Assembly: GCF_002218085.1 (NCBI RefSeq)
Contig: NZ_BDUC01000005.1
Location: 186,001 to 250,000, forward strand
Direction: 5' to 3'
DNA length: 64,000 nucleotides
DNA from: Tolypothrix sp. NIES-4075
GTDB taxonomy: Bacteria; Cyanobacteriota; Cyanobacteriia; Cyanobacteriales; Nostocaceae
The notes beneath the pieces were generated by a model. It did no database searches. It was not told the origin of the DNA and saw only the letters and a list, made by a program, of their open reading frames with translations. This document shows positions 1 through 9,131 of this stretch, piece by piece (positions within the stretch are counted from its first letter, which is position 1; each line of letters opens with the position of its first letter). The translations under genes were made by a program, and so were the position numbers.

Positions 1-2
1 AT

Positions 3-245
3 AATTTTCCTACTCATTTAAAATCAAACTTAAAATTTGTTAATCAGACACCTTTTTTATTTTTACAAAATAAAATGTTAATGACTTGGTATAGTCAAAA
101 ATCATTTTTTAAATTTAAACCAATGGAGTTTGTTAAAAAAGAAAAAATCTCACTTCCAGATTTTATCTCTCTTTTGAAAGATGCGAAAATAAGCCGACCA
201 TACTTAAATAATAAAATAAGAAAATTATTCGCTTTTGGTTCTTGA
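3..245 (+). CDS. partial hypothetical protein (C-terminal end)
   Basis: An open frame enters from the left edge and runs 80 codons to a TGA at 243-245, so only the C-terminus is present. The product is rich in Lys, Phe, Asn and Leu and ends in IRKLFAFGS. The DNA is very AT-rich, unlike the genes to the right. No motif is recognisable. It could be the tail of a glycosyltransferase-like or other cell-surface gene, but nothing in the visible part shows that. The open frame over the whole edge segment is the only support. Confidence 0.45.
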   Translation, partial: NFPTHLKSNLKFVNQTPFLFLQNKMLMTWYSQKSFFKFKPMEFVKKEKISLPDFISLLKDAKISRPYLNNKIRKLFAFGS

Positions 246-267
246 TATCTGGCAAATCATACATATT

Positions 268-296
268 GTAGAGACGTTCCGTCGGAACGTCTCTAC
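268..296. repeat. TAGAGACG-family hairpin repeat
   Basis: Perfect inverted repeat with 13-bp arms (GTAGAGACGTTCC and its complement) around a 3-bp loop. It lies between the partial gene and the convergent lipoprotein gene, so it may also act as a terminator, though there is no T-run. The GTAGAGACG arm recurs at 4013-4038, 13180, 43059-43086 and 57035-57101, marking a dispersed family. Confidence 0.8.
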
Positions 297-319
297 GACG
301 GCTGCCCCTAGCTTATTCT

Positions 320-1408
320 TCAGTTTCCAATCGGTGGAGCAAGAGCAGCACGCGGAATTCCACCACCACCAAGACTGTCTGCTGTATTGTTATCGACAAT
401 TTGCAACGCTTGAAATAGCTTCATAAAGTCGTCGTGAAACTGTCCGCTTGTACCCTCGAAATCATAGCCGAAGGTGTTGCGAAACTCATCCAAAACTCCT
501 CTCTCCACTGCGAGGTAATGAGCGTCCCAACCGGCATCGTCAACAACATAAGCACCGTAATCTTGCAAGGCATGAAATAGTTTTTTCGCAGCAGGTGTTT
601 GCAAGTTAAGACTTTCTTCGGTTTCGCTGGGAAGAATTGCTAAAAGCGCTCCTTGCATAAGCGCGGGGTTTTTACCATGATACTGCTTGGCAGCATTGGC
701 ATCTGCACGATCTGCGGGCCAGCGATGCCCAGGATTTTCCTTTGAGTAATAAAGATATTTTTCTCCCCAAAGAAGAACTTTTAATACATGACGAATAGGC
801 TGATTGCTGGTGAGTTCACCTTTGCGAACAGAACCACCAATAGCAGAAAGACCAGAACCAAAATGCGCTCCCCCTATTCCCTCTCCGTAAATATCAATGT
901 TGGGATAACGCCAACCATAAATTGAACCTCCATGTTGACAACGAGCCAGGGGTTCAAGCTGCACTAAGGTTTTACCGTCTGGCATGAGAAACGCACTCCC
1001 ATTGTTGGGTGTGCTAAAGGGCTTAGTCGTGGCATCTGGAATAATTAAATCGTCTGGAATGGGCAGTGACATTTCCACAGGTTTAGTGCCTGTACAGCGC
1101 CCTTCACCCCAAGCACCAGGAACATAAACTGGACGGTAGGGATCGTCTGCTTTGAGTTTGTAGAAATACTCTTGGTCTACCCCACCATAAGCTGCCTTGT
1201 CGATTCCAGCAGGTATGTATTGGGCATTTGAGCCTATGGGCATATTCCAAGGCGATGTGGATGAAAAGGGTTGGAGAAACTTATCTCGTGTGGGAGTTTG
1301 GCTGGGAGTTGGCACACAGCCCAGAACAAGAGTGACAATTACACTAGCTATGAATATCAGTAAAGTAGATAGCTGCAACCGCCTGGTTAAAAAGGGAAAA
1401 AAGCTCAT
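320..1408 (-). CDS. hypothetical lipoprotein
   Basis: A 362-residue protein with a basic N-terminus, one hydrophobic segment (about residues 11-30) and a lipobox LVLGC with Cys31 as the expected lipidation site. It should be an exported, membrane-anchored lipoprotein. The mature part opens with a Pro/Thr/Ser-rich linker and then a domain containing STSPWNMPIGS and several Gly/Trp-rich stretches such as HQHGGSIYGWRY-like segments (about residues 155-190). I do not recognise a named family. It is transcribed on the minus strand like the next three genes, but 181 bp separate it from the subtilase gene, which has its own hairpin, so it is probably a separate transcript. Confidence 0.75.
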   Translation of the reverse strand: MSFFPFLTRRLQLSTLLIFIASVIVTLVLGCVPTPSQTPTRDKFLQPFSSTSPWNMPIGSNAQYIPAGIDKAAYGGVDQEYFYKLKADDPYRPVYVPGAWGEGRCTGTKPVEMSLPIPDDLIIPDATTKPFSTPNNGSAFLMPDGKTLVQLEPLARCQHGGSIYGWRYPNIDIYGEGIGGAHFGSGLSAIGGSVRKGELTSNQPIRHVLKVLLWGEKYLYYSKENPGHRWPADRADANAAKQYHGKNPALMQGALLAILPSETEESLNLQTPAAKKLFHALQDYGAYVVDDAGWDAHYLAVERGVLDEFRNTFGYDFEGTSGQFHDDFMKLFQALQIVDNNTADSLGGGGIPRAALAPPIGN

Positions 1409-1553
1409 GAAATAGTCTATCTTGTGTTTCCAGAACCCAATGTATTTGGTAGCACACTGAATGTCATGAGCATTTATCTGGATTGCTTATGTACTTGCTT
1501 CTGTGTATTTACACCAGTGCCCAAAGCGGCTTTATCCCTTGAAAGCTTTGCTA

Positions 1554-1571
1554 TGAGCGGTAAACCGCTCA
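1554..1571 (-). terminator. hairpin after the subtilase gene
   Basis: Perfect inverted repeat TGAGCGGT-AA-ACCGCTCA just downstream of the stop of the minus-strand subtilase gene. There is no strong T-run, so it may be a transcript-end hairpin or one of the dispersed repeats. A related GGTAAACCGCTCACTAC string occurs near 19660. Confidence 0.4.
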
Positions 1572-1589
1572 CTACCACAGAGTATTATT

Positions 1590-3323
1590 TCATCTCAATT
1601 TTGTCTTCAAAACTTCAGATACATTCTGCAACAATATCTCGCGCACCGAGTCCAAATTGTTTGATGATGATTCAGTTAAAGACCTTGTTTTCAACTGATT
1701 CGGATCGGACTTTTCAGTAGATAGAGTTTTTGCTAATTGCTGATAAAGCTTTGGATTTGTAGTAATATGAAAAGCTAACTCTTGTCCTACCTCTTTCAAT
1801 CGTTGTGGTAATTGAGTTTCTGTTGTTTGTAACAGTTCCGCCAGAGTAGCTTGCAGTTTATTGTTATTTCCAGCTACTCCGATAAAATTAGCTTTTGGTT
1901 GACTGTCGGATAGTTGGTTTTCAAACAGATGGGCGAAAGTTTCTAGCCTTCCGCTGTCTATAGCTGGATGTTGTTGTAAGGCTTGCGCTGGTGCAAAATT
2001 AGTGCGACTAACATTATCAGGTAATGGTGCAGCAAGAACTTTCTCTGCATTGACAATTCCTGCACCAAATTTATCCGGCTTCCATGTCGGGAACTTTTCG
2101 CAACTATCGCGCAGAATCTGATTAAAGATAAAAGGAATCTTTTCGGCTCCGTAGCGCTTAATTAATTGCTCTCGTCCATGATACGACAGCCATAAAGCCG
2201 CTACACCCGCAACTAGTGGCGCAGAAAATGAAGTCCCAGAGCCTTGAAGTATATTATATCTAAGTTCATTATCTATTTTCTCGACTTTCGCATACCAAAC
2301 TTTCTCAGCAGGTGCGGTAACATCAACTTGAGGTCCTTGGGATGCACCCGACCAAATCTGACGCAGTACATTGCTACCAGTTACAGCAATCACCTCATCA
2401 TAGGCAGCGGGCCAAACTACGTAGGGGACATAAGTGCCAGATGCTGCTACTATAATTACGCCTCGTTTTTGAGCATAAATTATCGCACTCCGCAAACGCT
2501 GGTTAAAAAAACCAGTCCCCAAGCTGATTGACAAAACATGGATATTATTATCTGCCGCATACTCGATCGCCTCAGCCAGATTTTGCACGCTCAGTAATAC
2601 CACTGAATACGAAACCCGCAGAGGTACTAGTTTTGCTCCGGGTGCAACTCCCGTAACAGCTTTACCACTGAGATAATTGCCTTGCGCTCCTTTAGGACTG
2701 ATGGCTATACTTGCTGTTGATGTACCGTGACCGGGATTATTTATTACTTCACCAAAAGGTCTTTCTAATTCATCTTTTGGGTCTTTATCTTTCTTAAGAA
2801 AATCGTAGCCTTTCGCCAAAAGCAAATTACGAATAATTTCTGGATGTTCTGAATAACCTGTATCCGGCAACCCGATAATAATATCATGTCCTGGTGGGAG
2901 CTTCTCTTCAGGGAAAAAGCGCGACCATGCCTCAAAAACTCGAACTTGTTTAAGACCCCATTCTACATCATTGCTTTGTTCTTCTATTTGACCCTGAGTG
3001 TCACCTATCGGTTCTGATTGCAAATTATCAGGTAGGGGAACCGCAAACAATGGCTGTGCATCCACCACTCCTGGTTGCGATCGCAACTTGTATGATTTAT
3101 CCCAAGCATCCTTTACCGATAAAACTTTCTTCTTGAGGGTGACTTGAAACTCAGTGTGATTGTCACCAAGAGACTTCACCTGACCATCTAAACCAAAAGC
3201 TTCGGTAACAATTTCCTGGACTTTTTGCTTTTGTCCCGGCATTACCATTTGAATAAAAAAGCCTTCAAACTTAGGATTTAAATTATTTGTGTTGTTTAGG
3301 CGATCGCTATCCATAAAACTCAC
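1590..3323 (-). CDS. S8 family serine peptidase (subtilase)
   Basis: 577 residues. The subtilisin catalytic triad is visible: Asp154 in IIIGLPDTGYSEHP, His199 in NNPGHGTSTASIA and Ser365 in GSGTSFSAPLVAG. About 120 residues precede the catalytic domain and about 140 follow it (after residue 430). The C-terminal part is Gln/Leu-rich and helical in appearance. There is no signal peptide, so the enzyme is probably cytoplasmic. The segment that normally reads AAGN, with the oxyanion-hole Asn, reads AASGT here (Thr297), which could lower or alter activity. It is a monocistronic minus-strand gene, 77 bp from murD. The family is certain; the substrate is unknown. Confidence 0.9.
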   Translation of the reverse strand: MSFMDSDRLNNTNNLNPKFEGFFIQMVMPGQKQKVQEIVTEAFGLDGQVKSLGDNHTEFQVTLKKKVLSVKDAWDKSYKLRSQPGVVDAQPLFAVPLPDNLQSEPIGDTQGQIEEQSNDVEWGLKQVRVFEAWSRFFPEEKLPPGHDIIIGLPDTGYSEHPEIIRNLLLAKGYDFLKKDKDPKDELERPFGEVINNPGHGTSTASIAISPKGAQGNYLSGKAVTGVAPGAKLVPLRVSYSVVLLSVQNLAEAIEYAADNNIHVLSISLGTGFFNQRLRSAIIYAQKRGVIIVAASGTYVPYVVWPAAYDEVIAVTGSNVLRQIWSGASQGPQVDVTAPAEKVWYAKVEKIDNELRYNILQGSGTSFSAPLVAGVAALWLSYHGREQLIKRYGAEKIPFIFNQILRDSCEKFPTWKPDKFGAGIVNAEKVLAAPLPDNVSRTNFAPAQALQQHPAIDSGRLETFAHLFENQLSDSQPKANFIGVAGNNNKLQATLAELLQTTETQLPQRLKEVGQELAFHITTNPKLYQQLAKTLSTEKSDPNQLKTRSLTESSSNNLDSVREILLQNVSEVLKTKLR

Positions 3324-3400
3324 CTCTATACTTACTCTAAATCTTACAAGCTATCGCCAACCCTACCCATCAAAAAAACTCTGCGACCCTCTGCGAAACC

Positions 3401-4831
3401 TTAGCGATCCTTTGCGTTTAAAAAACGACTAACACACAAAGCCCGAAAATCATCACCACGCGCTTCAAAATTAGGATACTGGTCAAAACTCGCACAAGCT
3501 GGAGATAGCAGCACAACAGACGCTTGATGTGTGAGTGCTAAGGATGGCGATCGCTTAACCGCATTCTCCATTGTTTCCACAATTTCGTAACTATCATACC
3601 CCACCTCTTCTAAGCGTTTGGCAAAACTTTCAGCCGCACTACCTATAAGTAATACTACAGCGGCTTTCGCCTTAATTTTTGCTAGCCACGCTGTATCATC
3701 TCCAGCTTTCGCTTCCCCACCGGCAATCAAAATCACCGGACCTTGCACCGATGCTAAACCAACTTCCGCAGCGTCGTAGTTAGTCGCTTTGCTGTCATTG
3801 ATAAAATCGATATTTTTCCAAGTGCAGATATGCTCAAGGCGATGGGGAACCCCAGGGAATTCACGAATTGCCTGAGATATAGCATCTTTCTCAATTCCTG
3901 CCAACCGCGCTGCTGCTACTGACATTAGCAGATTTTGCTGATTGTGTTCGCCTACCATCCGCAAAGCTGACACTTCTACAATGCGTTCATCTTCTTGTAG
4001 AGACGCGACATTTAGAGACGCGATTAATCGCGTCTCTACAACCCAACCATCTTCTATATAAAAGCCTTTTTCACCAATCAGATGCTCTTTGCCTTTAACA
4101 CTTGTCCAATAAGCATTATTCCATTGACTTGCACCAATCTTGCTTAAATACGCATCATCCCCATTGAAAACTTGTAGCTGAGACTGTCGCAATAATTTCG
4201 CTTTGATATTGTAATAGTTCTCTAAAGTTTTATGACGAGCAAGATGATCTGGTGTAAAAGTCGTCCAAACACCAATGCGGGGAGCAACAGTATTAGAAGA
4301 TTCTATTTGATAACTGCTAAATTCAGCAATTATCCAATCAGGATGCTTTGGCAATAAAGCCACTTCGCAAGCTGCCAAGCCGATGTTACCGCAAGCGGGG
4401 GCGTTAAATCCGGCGGCTTGAAAAATTGCGGCTGTTAAAGCTGTGGTGGTAGTTTTCCCGTTAGTGCCAGTAATTCCCACCCAAGGTATAGTTTGTAAAT
4501 GTCGCCAAGCGAGTTCCATTTCCCCGATAGTTTCAATTCCCAATTCTCGCGCTTTGACTAATAAGGGAATATCCCAAGGTACACCAGGACTAACGACAAT
4601 TAACTGGAGTAAATCGAAATCATTCAAATCCAGGGAATACCCCAGTTTAACAGTTATTCCCAAGGTGGCAAGTTCTTGTTGCTGGTGAAGGAAGTTTTCG
4701 GAGGTGTTGCGTGAAGCAAGGATATGCGCATTAGCAGAATCACTAAGCACCACCTCCCAACCTTCCTTTCTCAACAATCTCGCCGCAGCAACACCGGACT
4801 TTCCGAATCCAATTACATGAGCTTTGGACAT
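3401..4831 (-). CDS. murD: UDP-N-acetylmuramoyl-L-alanine--D-glutamate ligase MurD
   Basis: 476 residues. MurD adds D-glutamate to UDP-MurNAc-L-Ala using ATP, in the cytoplasmic branch of peptidoglycan synthesis. The N-terminal Rossmann part begins AHVIGFGKSGVAAARLLR. The Mur ligase P-loop is GITGTNGKTTTTAL (about residues 118-131). The central-domain signature is MVGEHNQQNLLMSVAAARLAG, and the C-terminal domain has INDSKATNYDAA. One segment (about residues 262-280, VETRLIASLNVASLQED) is encoded by a TAGAGACG palindrome copy and looks like an in-frame repeat insertion in a surface loop. murD follows glyS on the same strand after 81 bp. Confidence 0.96.
   Translation of the reverse strand: MSKAHVIGFGKSGVAAARLLRKEGWEVVLSDSANAHILASRNTSENFLHQQQELATLGITVKLGYSLDLNDFDLLQLIVVSPGVPWDIPLLVKARELGIETIGEMELAWRHLQTIPWVGITGTNGKTTTTALTAAIFQAAGFNAPACGNIGLAACEVALLPKHPDWIIAEFSSYQIESSNTVAPRIGVWTTFTPDHLARHKTLENYYNIKAKLLRQSQLQVFNGDDAYLSKIGASQWNNAYWTSVKGKEHLIGEKGFYIEDGWVVETRLIASLNVASLQEDERIVEVSALRMVGEHNQQNLLMSVAAARLAGIEKDAISQAIREFPGVPHRLEHICTWKNIDFINDSKATNYDAAEVGLASVQGPVILIAGGEAKAGDDTAWLAKIKAKAAVVLLIGSAAESFAKRLEEVGYDSYEIVETMENAVKRSPSLALTHQASVVLLSPACASFDQYPNFEARGDDFRALCVSRFLNAKDR
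3998..4039. repeat. TAGAGACG palindrome inside murD
   Basis: A 26-bp perfect palindrome (TAGAGACGCGATTAATCG... at 4013-4038), preceded by a further half-copy (GTAGAGACGCGACA), sits inside the murD coding sequence in frame. The same arm occurs in intergenic repeats elsewhere in the window. The encoded residues do not look like MurD core. Confidence 0.75.
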
Positions 4832-4912
4832 AGACTGTAGCAGTTATCCCTGGTTAAGTCTCACTATGGTAGCGTTTATTGGCACATTTTACACAAAAAT
4901 TTGTTGCCTAAA

Positions 4913-7063
4913 CTATAAATTTTTGACGACGGCACCAAAATCAGCTAAAACACGAGCATGGTTGCGAAGTAATCCGAGCAAATGTAATCGGTTGCGCTTG
5001 ATTTCTGGATTTGAGTCCATTACTAAGACGCTTTCTGCACCATCAAAAAAGTTGCTGACGGCAGGAGCTATTTTTTCGAGTGCTGATACTAATTGTCGAT
5101 AGTTGCGCGATCGCTTTGCGGATTCTGTTTCTGGCACTAACTGAATTAAACCATTTAACAACGCTTCTTCTGAGGCTTTTTGGAATAATTCGGGATTGAC
5201 TGCAACCGTGGGGTTAAGCTGGATGAAGTCCAAATCACCTTGCGCTGCTAACCGAGTTGAACGGTTGACGGTTTCATAGATTTTATCTAATGTACCGTCG
5301 CTGCGAATTTCTTGCAAGAATAATGCGCGATCGCGTACATCCAATAAATCTTTTAAAGCGCGTTCCGCATATTCTGGATCGTTTTCTCCCAATACTGCAT
5401 TCACTAAGTCATAATCAATCGATTTCTCTTCTTGCAACAGCGTGCGAATGCGTTGCAGAAAAAAGTCTTTTAGTGCCGTACCTAACTTTTCACCATCTTT
5501 GTTGTAAGCTGTGGCAAAATTACTGGCTATTTCCTCAATTAATTCTTGCAAATTAATCGCCAAATTTCCAAACCAAGTAATATTAACTATCGCATTTGCC
5601 GCTCTTCGCAAAGCAAACGGGTCAGATGAACTTGTGGGTATCATTCCCAAGCCAAAGATACTAACTAAAGTATCGAGCCTGTCTGCCAAGCCGACAATTT
5701 GACCTGTCAGGGTTTGAGGTAAATCATCGCCTGCGTTTCGTGGTAAATAATGTTCAAAAATTGCTCTGGCAACTTCTGGAGATTCTCCACTTTTAGCAGC
5801 GTATTTTTCTCCCATAATTCCTTGCAATTCTGGGAATTCATACACCATTTGGCTGACCAAATCGGCTTTACAAAGCAAAGCTGCTCTTTGAATGTTGCTA
5901 GTTTCTTCTTGACTTAATTGCAGTTTTGCTGTAATTATTTCGGCATTTTCACAGATTCGCTCAACCTTGGCACGCACCGAACCTAAATCTTCTTGAAAAG
6001 TGACTTTCTCTAACTGCGGTAAAAAGCTTTCTAAAGGCTTCTTTAAATCGCTGTCGTAGAAGAACTTACCGTCAGCTAAACGTGCGCGGATAACTCTTTC
6101 ATTTCCGACAGCAACGATATCTGATTTTGCGGGGTCGCCGTTGGAAATTGTCACGAAATAAGAAAGTAATTCTTTGCTATTTTCTCCTTTGAAGACGGGA
6201 AAATAACGTTGATGACTTACCATCACAGTGGTAATCACTTCCGTGGGAAGTTCTAAAAAATCAGCTTCAAATTTACCGACAACTGCTGAGGGGAATTCTA
6301 CTAAATTTGTGACTTCTTCTAACAAGTCGGGGTAGATTTCTGCGTGTCCGTCGAGATTTTGCACAGATGAGAGAACTTGCTGTTTAATTGTATTTGCGCG
6401 TTCATCCGCATCAACAATGACAAAAGCAGAACGTAACGTGGTAAGATAATCACTAGCGTGGGGAATAGTGACTGGTTGTGGATGTAAGACACGATGAGAA
6501 TGAGTTAAGCGATCGCTTCTTATCACCTCCGAACCATTATCCAACTCAATCGGCAGCACCGCATCATCTAACAAAGCCACCAACCAACGAATTGGACGCG
6601 AAAACTTCACATCACCATCACCCCAACGCATCAACCGCTTACCTTCTAAGCTGAAAATCCACTCTTTGACAAATTCCGTCAAAATTTCCGCTACTGGACG
6701 ACCGGGAGTTTTTTTTCTAACAAAGATAAATTCACCCTTCTCAGTGGGACGAATTTCAAAATCAGCAACATCTACACCTTGCTTTTTCGCAAACCCTGAC
6801 GCTGCCGGTGTCGGTTTACCATCTTTAAACGCAGCTTGTGCGGGGGGACCTTTAATTTCTTCTTCTTTGTCTGGTTGCTGCGCTGGTAAATTGGTAATTA
6901 ACACAGCCAAACGTCGGGGAGTGCCGTAAACTTCCACCGCATCGCTAGTTAAGTTGTGTGCTTGCAAACTTTGGGGAATGCGCTGTTTCCACTGCTTAAC
7001 AGCGCTACTGAGAAAGCTTGCGGGTAGTTCTTCTGTACCAACTTCTAATAAAAAATTAGTCAT
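4913..7063 (-). CDS. glyS: glycyl-tRNA synthetase beta subunit
   Basis: 716 residues, the normal length for the bacterial beta subunit of the alpha2beta2 glycyl-tRNA synthetase. It starts MTNFLLEVGTEELPASFLSSA, the hallmark N-terminus. Further GlyS signatures are PIRWLVALLD, the HRVLHP stretch, MVSHQRYFPVF, RVIRARLADGKFFYDSDLK and DPFALRRAANAIV. The beta subunit binds tRNA and carries HD-like and anticodon-binding regions. The alpha subunit gene (glyQ) is not in this window. The gene precedes murD on the same strand. Confidence 0.97.
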   Translation of the reverse strand: MTNFLLEVGTEELPASFLSSAVKQWKQRIPQSLQAHNLTSDAVEVYGTPRRLAVLITNLPAQQPDKEEEIKGPPAQAAFKDGKPTPAASGFAKKQGVDVADFEIRPTEKGEFIFVRKKTPGRPVAEILTEFVKEWIFSLEGKRLMRWGDGDVKFSRPIRWLVALLDDAVLPIELDNGSEVIRSDRLTHSHRVLHPQPVTIPHASDYLTTLRSAFVIVDADERANTIKQQVLSSVQNLDGHAEIYPDLLEEVTNLVEFPSAVVGKFEADFLELPTEVITTVMVSHQRYFPVFKGENSKELLSYFVTISNGDPAKSDIVAVGNERVIRARLADGKFFYDSDLKKPLESFLPQLEKVTFQEDLGSVRAKVERICENAEIITAKLQLSQEETSNIQRAALLCKADLVSQMVYEFPELQGIMGEKYAAKSGESPEVARAIFEHYLPRNAGDDLPQTLTGQIVGLADRLDTLVSIFGLGMIPTSSSDPFALRRAANAIVNITWFGNLAINLQELIEEIASNFATAYNKDGEKLGTALKDFFLQRIRTLLQEEKSIDYDLVNAVLGENDPEYAERALKDLLDVRDRALFLQEIRSDGTLDKIYETVNRSTRLAAQGDLDFIQLNPTVAVNPELFQKASEEALLNGLIQLVPETESAKRSRNYRQLVSALEKIAPAVSNFFDGAESVLVMDSNPEIKRNRLHLLGLLRNHARVLADFGAVVKNL

Positions 7064-7475
7064 TCGCGGATCATAAACGCACTAATTTCAACAGTTTACC
7101 TTGCTCCTTCGCGATCGCGCTGTATTCGAGGAAGGAACAGCTAGGTGTGTGATTAAGCCGATTTGCATACCAAGTGACCAGTGACCAGTGACCACGTAGG
7201 GGATTTAGAAAGAATGCGTGTTACGTATTCGGAGCGTAGTGGGTTCAAGCCCCGACTAATTGTCTTTTTTTTTGAATTTTGAATTTTGAATTTTGAAGCT
7301 CGGGGAAAGCGACTTGATTCAGAAAAGGATTTTCGTATTTCTAATTTTATTTATTAAATATTTAAATATTTAAATAAAATCGAAAAATACTTAAAGGGAC
7401 AGTAATCAAGTAAAGTCAGAGAGGACAATTTCAGTCATATTGGCTGCATTCGCAGTTGTCCATTGAGGGGTATCT
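7064..7475. other. intergenic region, divergent glyS / yqhA
   Basis: About 410 bp between divergent genes. It contains a short direct repeat AGTGACCAGTGACCAGTGACC (about 7168-7190), a TTTTGAAT triplication near 7272-7297 and an AT-rich stretch with TTAAATAT repeats (7340-7380). A tRNA-3'-end-like string GGGTTCAAGCCCCGAC near 7230 does not fold into a tRNA with its surroundings. GAGGGG just before the ATG at 7476 is the Shine-Dalgarno of the next gene. Confidence 0.5.
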
Positions 7476-7952
7476 ATGATTCATCGGATTCTGGCTAGCA
7501 GTCGGCAATTGATTCTCTTAGCGGTTATTTGTTCGTTTATCGCTTCGGTTACGATTTTACTTTATGGTGTGATTCAAACAGGTAATGCGATTTTGCAGGT
7601 ATTACATGATGGTGCAGTTTCTAGTAAAGGAGCAAAAAAACTAGTTGTATCGCTGGTTGAAGTAATTGATATGTTTTTACTCTCAACTGTTTTTTATATT
7701 ACAGCGTTAGGGCTATACGAATTGTTTATTGACGATCGCATAAATGTACCAGAATGGTTAGAAATTCACAATATAGACGACTTAAAAGGCAAATTAATCA
7801 GCGTGATTATAGTAGTGTTAAGTGTATTGTTTTTAGGGCAAGCTGTAACTTGGTCAGGTGATGCTAATTTTTTACCTTTTGGTGGTAGCGTTGCCTTGGT
7901 AATTGCTTCATTAACCTACTTTTTGAGCGCACATAAGAATTACAAGAAATAA
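7476..7952 (+). CDS. YqhA family (UPF0114) membrane protein
   Basis: 158 residues with three or four predicted membrane segments (about residues 12-34, 57-80, 108-125 and 133-150). The YqhA/UPF0114 pattern is visible: a long first helix after SSRQL, then VEVIDMFLLSTVFYITALGLYELFI, LKGKLISVIIVVLSVLFLGQ and a final helix ending LSAHK. The function of the family is not established. It stands alone, read divergently from glyS, with a GAGGGG ribosome site. Confidence 0.85.
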   Translation: MIHRILASSRQLILLAVICSFIASVTILLYGVIQTGNAILQVLHDGAVSSKGAKKLVVSLVEVIDMFLLSTVFYITALGLYELFIDDRINVPEWLEIHNIDDLKGKLISVIIVVLSVLFLGQAVTWSGDANFLPFGGSVALVIASLTYFLSAHKNYKK

Positions 7953-8111
7953 TCACAAAAAAGGTGATATTTATTGCAACAGAAAATGCTTTGAGTGCGA
8001 TCGCCATTGTTAGTTTACCGTGCCATGAACAAACAAAACAAGCGATGTCACAGACAAGCCGCTAACCTGCGGCAACGCCAAGGGCGAACGCGTCTACGCA
8101 CGACGGTCAAA

Positions 8112-8489
8112 TCAAGGACAAATCATCCGCCCAAGCCCTGTTAAAATAGGTTCATACTGCTCAGGTGTCAGACTCCCCCGATATGCGACAATTCGATTAG
8201 CATCTAAAACCCTGAGTTGATCCAATAGCGCAATAGATGGGGACTTTAACCGTGCAACTCCCGCAGCAAAACGTAGATATAAATCAGGTGAAGTATTAGC
8301 CCATTGTAGTCCTCTATCAGTCGTCATTGGGATGACAACTATTAATTCAAAACGCGGTATACCTAAACGACTGGGAAACCCTACGACAATAGCGGGTCTA
8401 TAGCCTTCTTGTTCACGACCTTGCGGGTTTTGTTGAGGAAATCGTGCTGTTACAATATCCCCAAACTGTAAAGAACGAGTCGTCGTCAT
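8112..8489 (-). CDS. type II toxin, MazF/PemK family endoribonuclease
   Basis: 125 residues. The MazF/PemK fold pattern is visible: GDIVTARFPQQNPQGREQEGYRPAIVVG, ELIVVIPMTTD, and a C-terminal region with SPSIALLDQLRVLDANRIV. Members cleave mRNA at short motifs and inhibit growth when not neutralised. The start ATG overlaps the stop of the upstream gene by 4 bp (ATGA), the usual translationally coupled antitoxin-toxin order. The conserved Arg and the Thr/Ser of the active site are plausible here, so the toxin may be intact. Confidence 0.88.
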   Translation of the reverse strand: MTTTRSLQFGDIVTARFPQQNPQGREQEGYRPAIVVGFPSRLGIPRFELIVVIPMTTDRGLQWANTSPDLYLRFAAGVARLKSPSIALLDQLRVLDANRIVAYRGSLTPEQYEPILTGLGRMICP

Positions 8490-8776
8490 TCCTCAACTAT
8501 TACTACTCCCTTTCCAGGATAATACTTAACAGGCAGACCCTCATTTAGTTCTCCTGGTTGCCAATCATAAGCATCATAACTATCCAAGTTAGATAAGTCA
8601 GTCTCTAGCCATTGTGCGTCATCTTCTTGCCGTGAATCTTCACTTTTTACGGATAATAACTGTTTATGATTCTCCCCGCGCCACTCCAAAAAAGCAACAA
8701 AGTCTAGAACTTGCTGAAGTGCTTCTTCTGGTATGCATTCTAGTTTCTGGACAATCTGTTGTTTGAGAGAATCCAT
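8486..8776 (-). CDS. antitoxin, DUF2281-like
   Basis: 96 residues from MDSLKQQIVQKLECIPEE. The N-terminal helix-rich segment QQVLDFVAFLEW is the DUF2281-type signature. The acidic C-terminus ends LPVKYYPGKGVVIVEE, as is common for toxin-binding antitoxin tails. The frame is open a further 54 codons upstream, but that part is encoded by a 21-bp tandem repeat and reads as a Gln-Cys-Asp-Cys repeat, so I place the start at the ATG at 8776. It overlaps the MazF-type toxin start by 4 bp. It presumably binds the toxin and represses the operon. Confidence 0.75.
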   Translation of the reverse strand: MDSLKQQIVQKLECIPEEALQQVLDFVAFLEWRGENHKQLLSVKSEDSRQEDDAQWLETDLSNLDSYDAYDWQPGELNEGLPVKYYPGKGVVIVEE

Positions 8777-8824
8777 AATTATGCTTGACAATTTATCAGA
8801 CTTATGAATTTTAGCAAAAAGGCG

Positions 8825-8917
8825 ATCGCATTGTAAGGGGATGCAATCGCATTGTATCGGGAAACAATCGCATTGTATCGGGTGACAATCGCATTGCATC
8901 GGGATGCGATCGCCATT
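8825..8917. repeat. 21-bp tandem repeat upstream of the toxin-antitoxin pair
   Basis: The core ATCGCATTG starts at 8825, 8846, 8867, 8888 and (as ATCGCCATTG) 8909, exactly 21 bp apart, giving about five units such as ATCGCATTGTATCGGGAAACA. The units carry degenerate HIP1 cores. The array lies 50-140 bp upstream of the antitoxin start, where operator sites for the pair would be expected. The 21-bp period is two DNA helical turns. Confidence 0.85.
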
Positions 8918-9131
8918 GTCTAAGTGTATCGCTCTCAATGTTCAGGAAACATAAAAGTAGAGCGTTCGCCGAAGCCGGCGGCTTCCGCATCGCAAAACGA
9001 ATAAACGTAGCTGCGTATTTCCCGGTAGCGATCGCTAAAATATTTTGATAAATCCTACAAGCAATATGGTTTACTTAGTATTGGTGTAGTCTAACTGTTT
9101 TTCAGTAATTGCCATTGAGCTAGGAGGTGCA

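Noticed and set aside
7218..7262. tRNA 3'-end-like string (GGGTTCAAGCCCCGAC)
   Set aside because: A T-loop can be drawn, but the stem has a mismatch, there is no matching acceptor 5' half or anticodon arm upstream, and no CCA.
8777..8938. longer antitoxin start giving a Gln-Cys-Asp-Cys repeat N-terminus
   Set aside because: The extra 54 codons come from the 21-bp tandem array and do not resemble the family; the ATG at 8776 fits better.
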